A DNA stretch of 46,968 nt from Phocaeicola sp. (GTDB lineage Bacteria; Bacteroidota; Bacteroidia; Bacteroidales; Bacteroidaceae), in contig JALEQJ010000016.1 of assembly GCA_022764505.1 (NCBI GenBank), positions 1 through 46,968 on the forward strand, read 5' to 3'. The notes beneath the pieces are model-generated. The model had not been told where the DNA came from, ran no database searches, and was given only the letters and a program-made list of their open reading frames with translations. The first letter of the stretch is position 1. Each line of letters opens with the position of its first letter. The translations under genes were made by a program, and so were the position numbers. Below, piece after piece: positions 45,492-46,968 of the stretch.

Positions 45492-45521
45492 TTGTGCTTT
45501 CTATTATAAAGACTACTTTTG
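45492..45521 (+). promoter_or_regulatory. Porin gene promoter
   Basis: TTG (45492-45494), a 19-base spacer and TACTTTTG (45514-45521) match the pattern exactly. It overlaps the longest frame's first codon at 45519 and so supports the start at 45561. Confidence 0.7.
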
Positions 45522-45560
45522 CGCTCATTAACAATTAAATACTTAAACAACCACACAACC

Positions 45561-46724
45561 ATGAAACTATTATCTACACTTTCTGTTTTTTCATTGTGCT
45601 GTATGGCACAGTTTGGACACGCTCAAAACTCCGATACACAGTCTACAGATAAGACATTGTACGAAGAATTTGCCCAAGTCAAGAAACGCACAGACAAGTT
45701 GCAAATAAACTTACACACACATGCTTCTGCCAATGCTTATTTTCAAAATGGATTCCAGAGTTCCAACTTTTCTATCAGAGAAATGAGATTGGAACTAAAA
45801 GGGAAGCTCAATCCATGGCTCTCCTATCGCTACAGACAACGTGTGAATAAGAGCTTAGATGGAACCGGTTATGTAGATCATCTCTCCAATGCCATAGACT
45901 TTGCCGGTATTGGATTACACCCCTCAGATAAATTTTCTGCATTCATAGGTAAACAATGCGTATTCTATGGAGGCTTTGAGTTTGAAAAGAATCCTATTGA
46001 TTTATACGAAGTAAGCGAAATGGCAGATCATACCACTTGTTATACTACAGGTATAGGACTTACGTATAACTTTACCCCTCAACAGCAACTACAATTTCAA
46101 GTATTGCATAGCCATAATAAATTTACAGATGATACATACGGAGTAGGCTATGAACCATCTAAAGTCCCTTTTGTATATACTCTTAACTGGAATGGAACTT
46201 TTTCTGATATTTATCAGACAAGATGGTCTGCTTCCTATATGTCCCAAACAAAAGGCAAAGGCGGTATCTATCTTTCAATGGGAAATCAGTTTTTACTCGG
46301 GAAAAAAGGAAGCATTTACTTAGATCTTATGTACGCCCGTGAACAGGTAGACAATAAACGCATACTCACCTCTTTCTTGGGATCCGGAGCTTTTCCTACA
46401 AGTATAGAGAATACATCTTACTTCTCTTCTGTACTGGAGTTGAACTACAGATTTGCTCCACAATGGAGTGCTTTCTTCAAAGGAATGTATGAAACAGCCT
46501 CTTTGTATAAATCCACCGCTGACTTTGAAAAAGGGAAATATCGTGATTTTTACGGATATTCTGCCGGTATAGAGTACTCCCCCTCTCAAACTTCATTGCG
46601 CTTCTTCTTACTTTATGGCGCACGAAAGTATAGATATACCTCTCACGCTAAACAGCTGAATCTTACAGACTATAATACATCGCGTATTTCTTTGGGCTTT
46701 GTTTACACGATTCCTTGCTTCTAA
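45561..46724 (+). CDS. OprO/OprP-type outer-membrane porin
   Basis: The start is set at ATG 45561 (MKLLSTLSVFSLCCMAQ), 14 codons inside the frame, because it gives a signal peptide (cleavage near GHA-Q) and the promoter lies upstream of it. The 387-residue product has alternating aromatic and polar beta-strands throughout, an early LRLELKGKLNPWLSYRYRQR-like strand pair typical of the phosphate-selective porin O/P family, and ends with a strand finishing in Phe (TIPCF, C-terminal aromatic). It would form an outer-membrane beta-barrel. The substrate is unknown. It is a single gene divergent from dnaB. Confidence 0.85.
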   Translation: MKLLSTLSVFSLCCMAQFGHAQNSDTQSTDKTLYEEFAQVKKRTDKLQINLHTHASANAYFQNGFQSSNFSIREMRLELKGKLNPWLSYRYRQRVNKSLDGTGYVDHLSNAIDFAGIGLHPSDKFSAFIGKQCVFYGGFEFEKNPIDLYEVSEMADHTTCYTTGIGLTYNFTPQQQLQFQVLHSHNKFTDDTYGVGYEPSKVPFVYTLNWNGTFSDIYQTRWSASYMSQTKGKGGIYLSMGNQFLLGKKGSIYLDLMYAREQVDNKRILTSFLGSGAFPTSIENTSYFSSVLELNYRFAPQWSAFFKGMYETASLYKSTADFEKGKYRDFYGYSAGIEYSPSQTSLRFFLLYGARKYRYTSHAKQLNLTDYNTSRISLGFVYTIPCF

Positions 46725-46968
46725 AATACTCCATAAATAAGAGACTCTTTATTTAGATTTATTTTGCATTAGAGATAAAAAGCTTTATAGGGAAACGATT
46801 CTCCAAAGGTTTTATGTATCTTTGAGTATAACCTAAAATCCGCAAGCAATCTCAATGGCAATCTCAATTGCAGTAAAGAGCTTGAACACTATGCATCATG
46901 ATAGTATGAGCGTGAATTTTGTCCGATTTGTGCATACCTTCCCCTTACCCCACAATGCGACTTGAGGC
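46725..46968. other. Right-end intergenic stretch
   Basis: No gene is visible after the porin. TATCTTTG at 46818-46825 looks like a -7 element for a gene outside the window. A 12-base direct repeat GCAATCTCAAT(G/T) occurs twice in tandem at 46846-46869. Confidence 0.35.

Noticed and set aside
45519-45560. Longer N terminus for the porin
   Set aside because: The added 14 residues would sit before the signal peptide, and the promoter -7 element overlaps that start.

Overview
The window reads as a chromosomal segment of a Bacteroidetes bacterium, most likely Bacteroidales and perhaps a Porphyromonas-like lineage (the genus is inference). The grounds are TAnnTTTG -7 promoter elements in front of most transcription units, almost no Shine-Dalgarno sequences, a Rho factor with a very long disordered insertion, a PPi-dependent phosphofructokinase, an M64 peptidase, an Hc1-like histone, an OprO/P-type porin, and 22-bp tandem intergenic repeats. 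It is mostly conserved housekeeping DNA with two accessory patches.

Positions 1-3150 form a scarred accessory patch. It holds the 3' end of an unrecognised gene, then a terminator, then the 3' half (from the anticodon loop on) of a tRNA-Pro(GGG) on the minus strand that keeps its own terminator. The truncated tRNA abuts a Ski2-like SF2 helicase gene, followed by the first 17 codons of a broken gene and a 22-bp repeat cluster. This looks like one end of an integrated element, or the remnant of one.

Positions 3200-14850 carry slyD, prs, a secreted Tyr/Asn/Arg-rich protein, pta-ackA, a large TPR protein and the uvrD/pcrA-mnmE pair. Positions 14850-16000 hold a doubtful small ORF and an ATP-grasp (R2K-like) ligase. 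Positions 16027-22645 are a minus-strand unit purL-lpxK-pnp-thiL. Positions 22646-32640 are all minus-strand: a HAD phosphatase, PPi-PFK, tRNA-Gly and tRNA-Tyr, ribH, a membrane-anchored TPR protein, tgt with an LptF/G-type permease, an Hc1-like histone and uvrA. Positions 33022-38395 are plus-strand: glutamate synthase small subunit, M64 peptidase, GNAT, then rho.

Positions 38490-43100 form the second accessory patch. A tight two-gene operon on the minus strand encodes two different DUF262 (GmrSD/ParB-like) proteins. One ends in an HNH (DUF1524) nuclease. The other has no HNH but carries about 215 unassigned N-terminal residues. This pair is the best candidate in the window for a little-described anti-phage system. 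The core resumes with dnaB-ribE (minus) and a porin (plus).

Two features recur. Two minus-strand genes (the HAD phosphatase and ribH) begin about a dozen bases after an intrinsic-terminator hairpin. Tandem 22-bp repeats of two sequence types occupy three intergenic regions.
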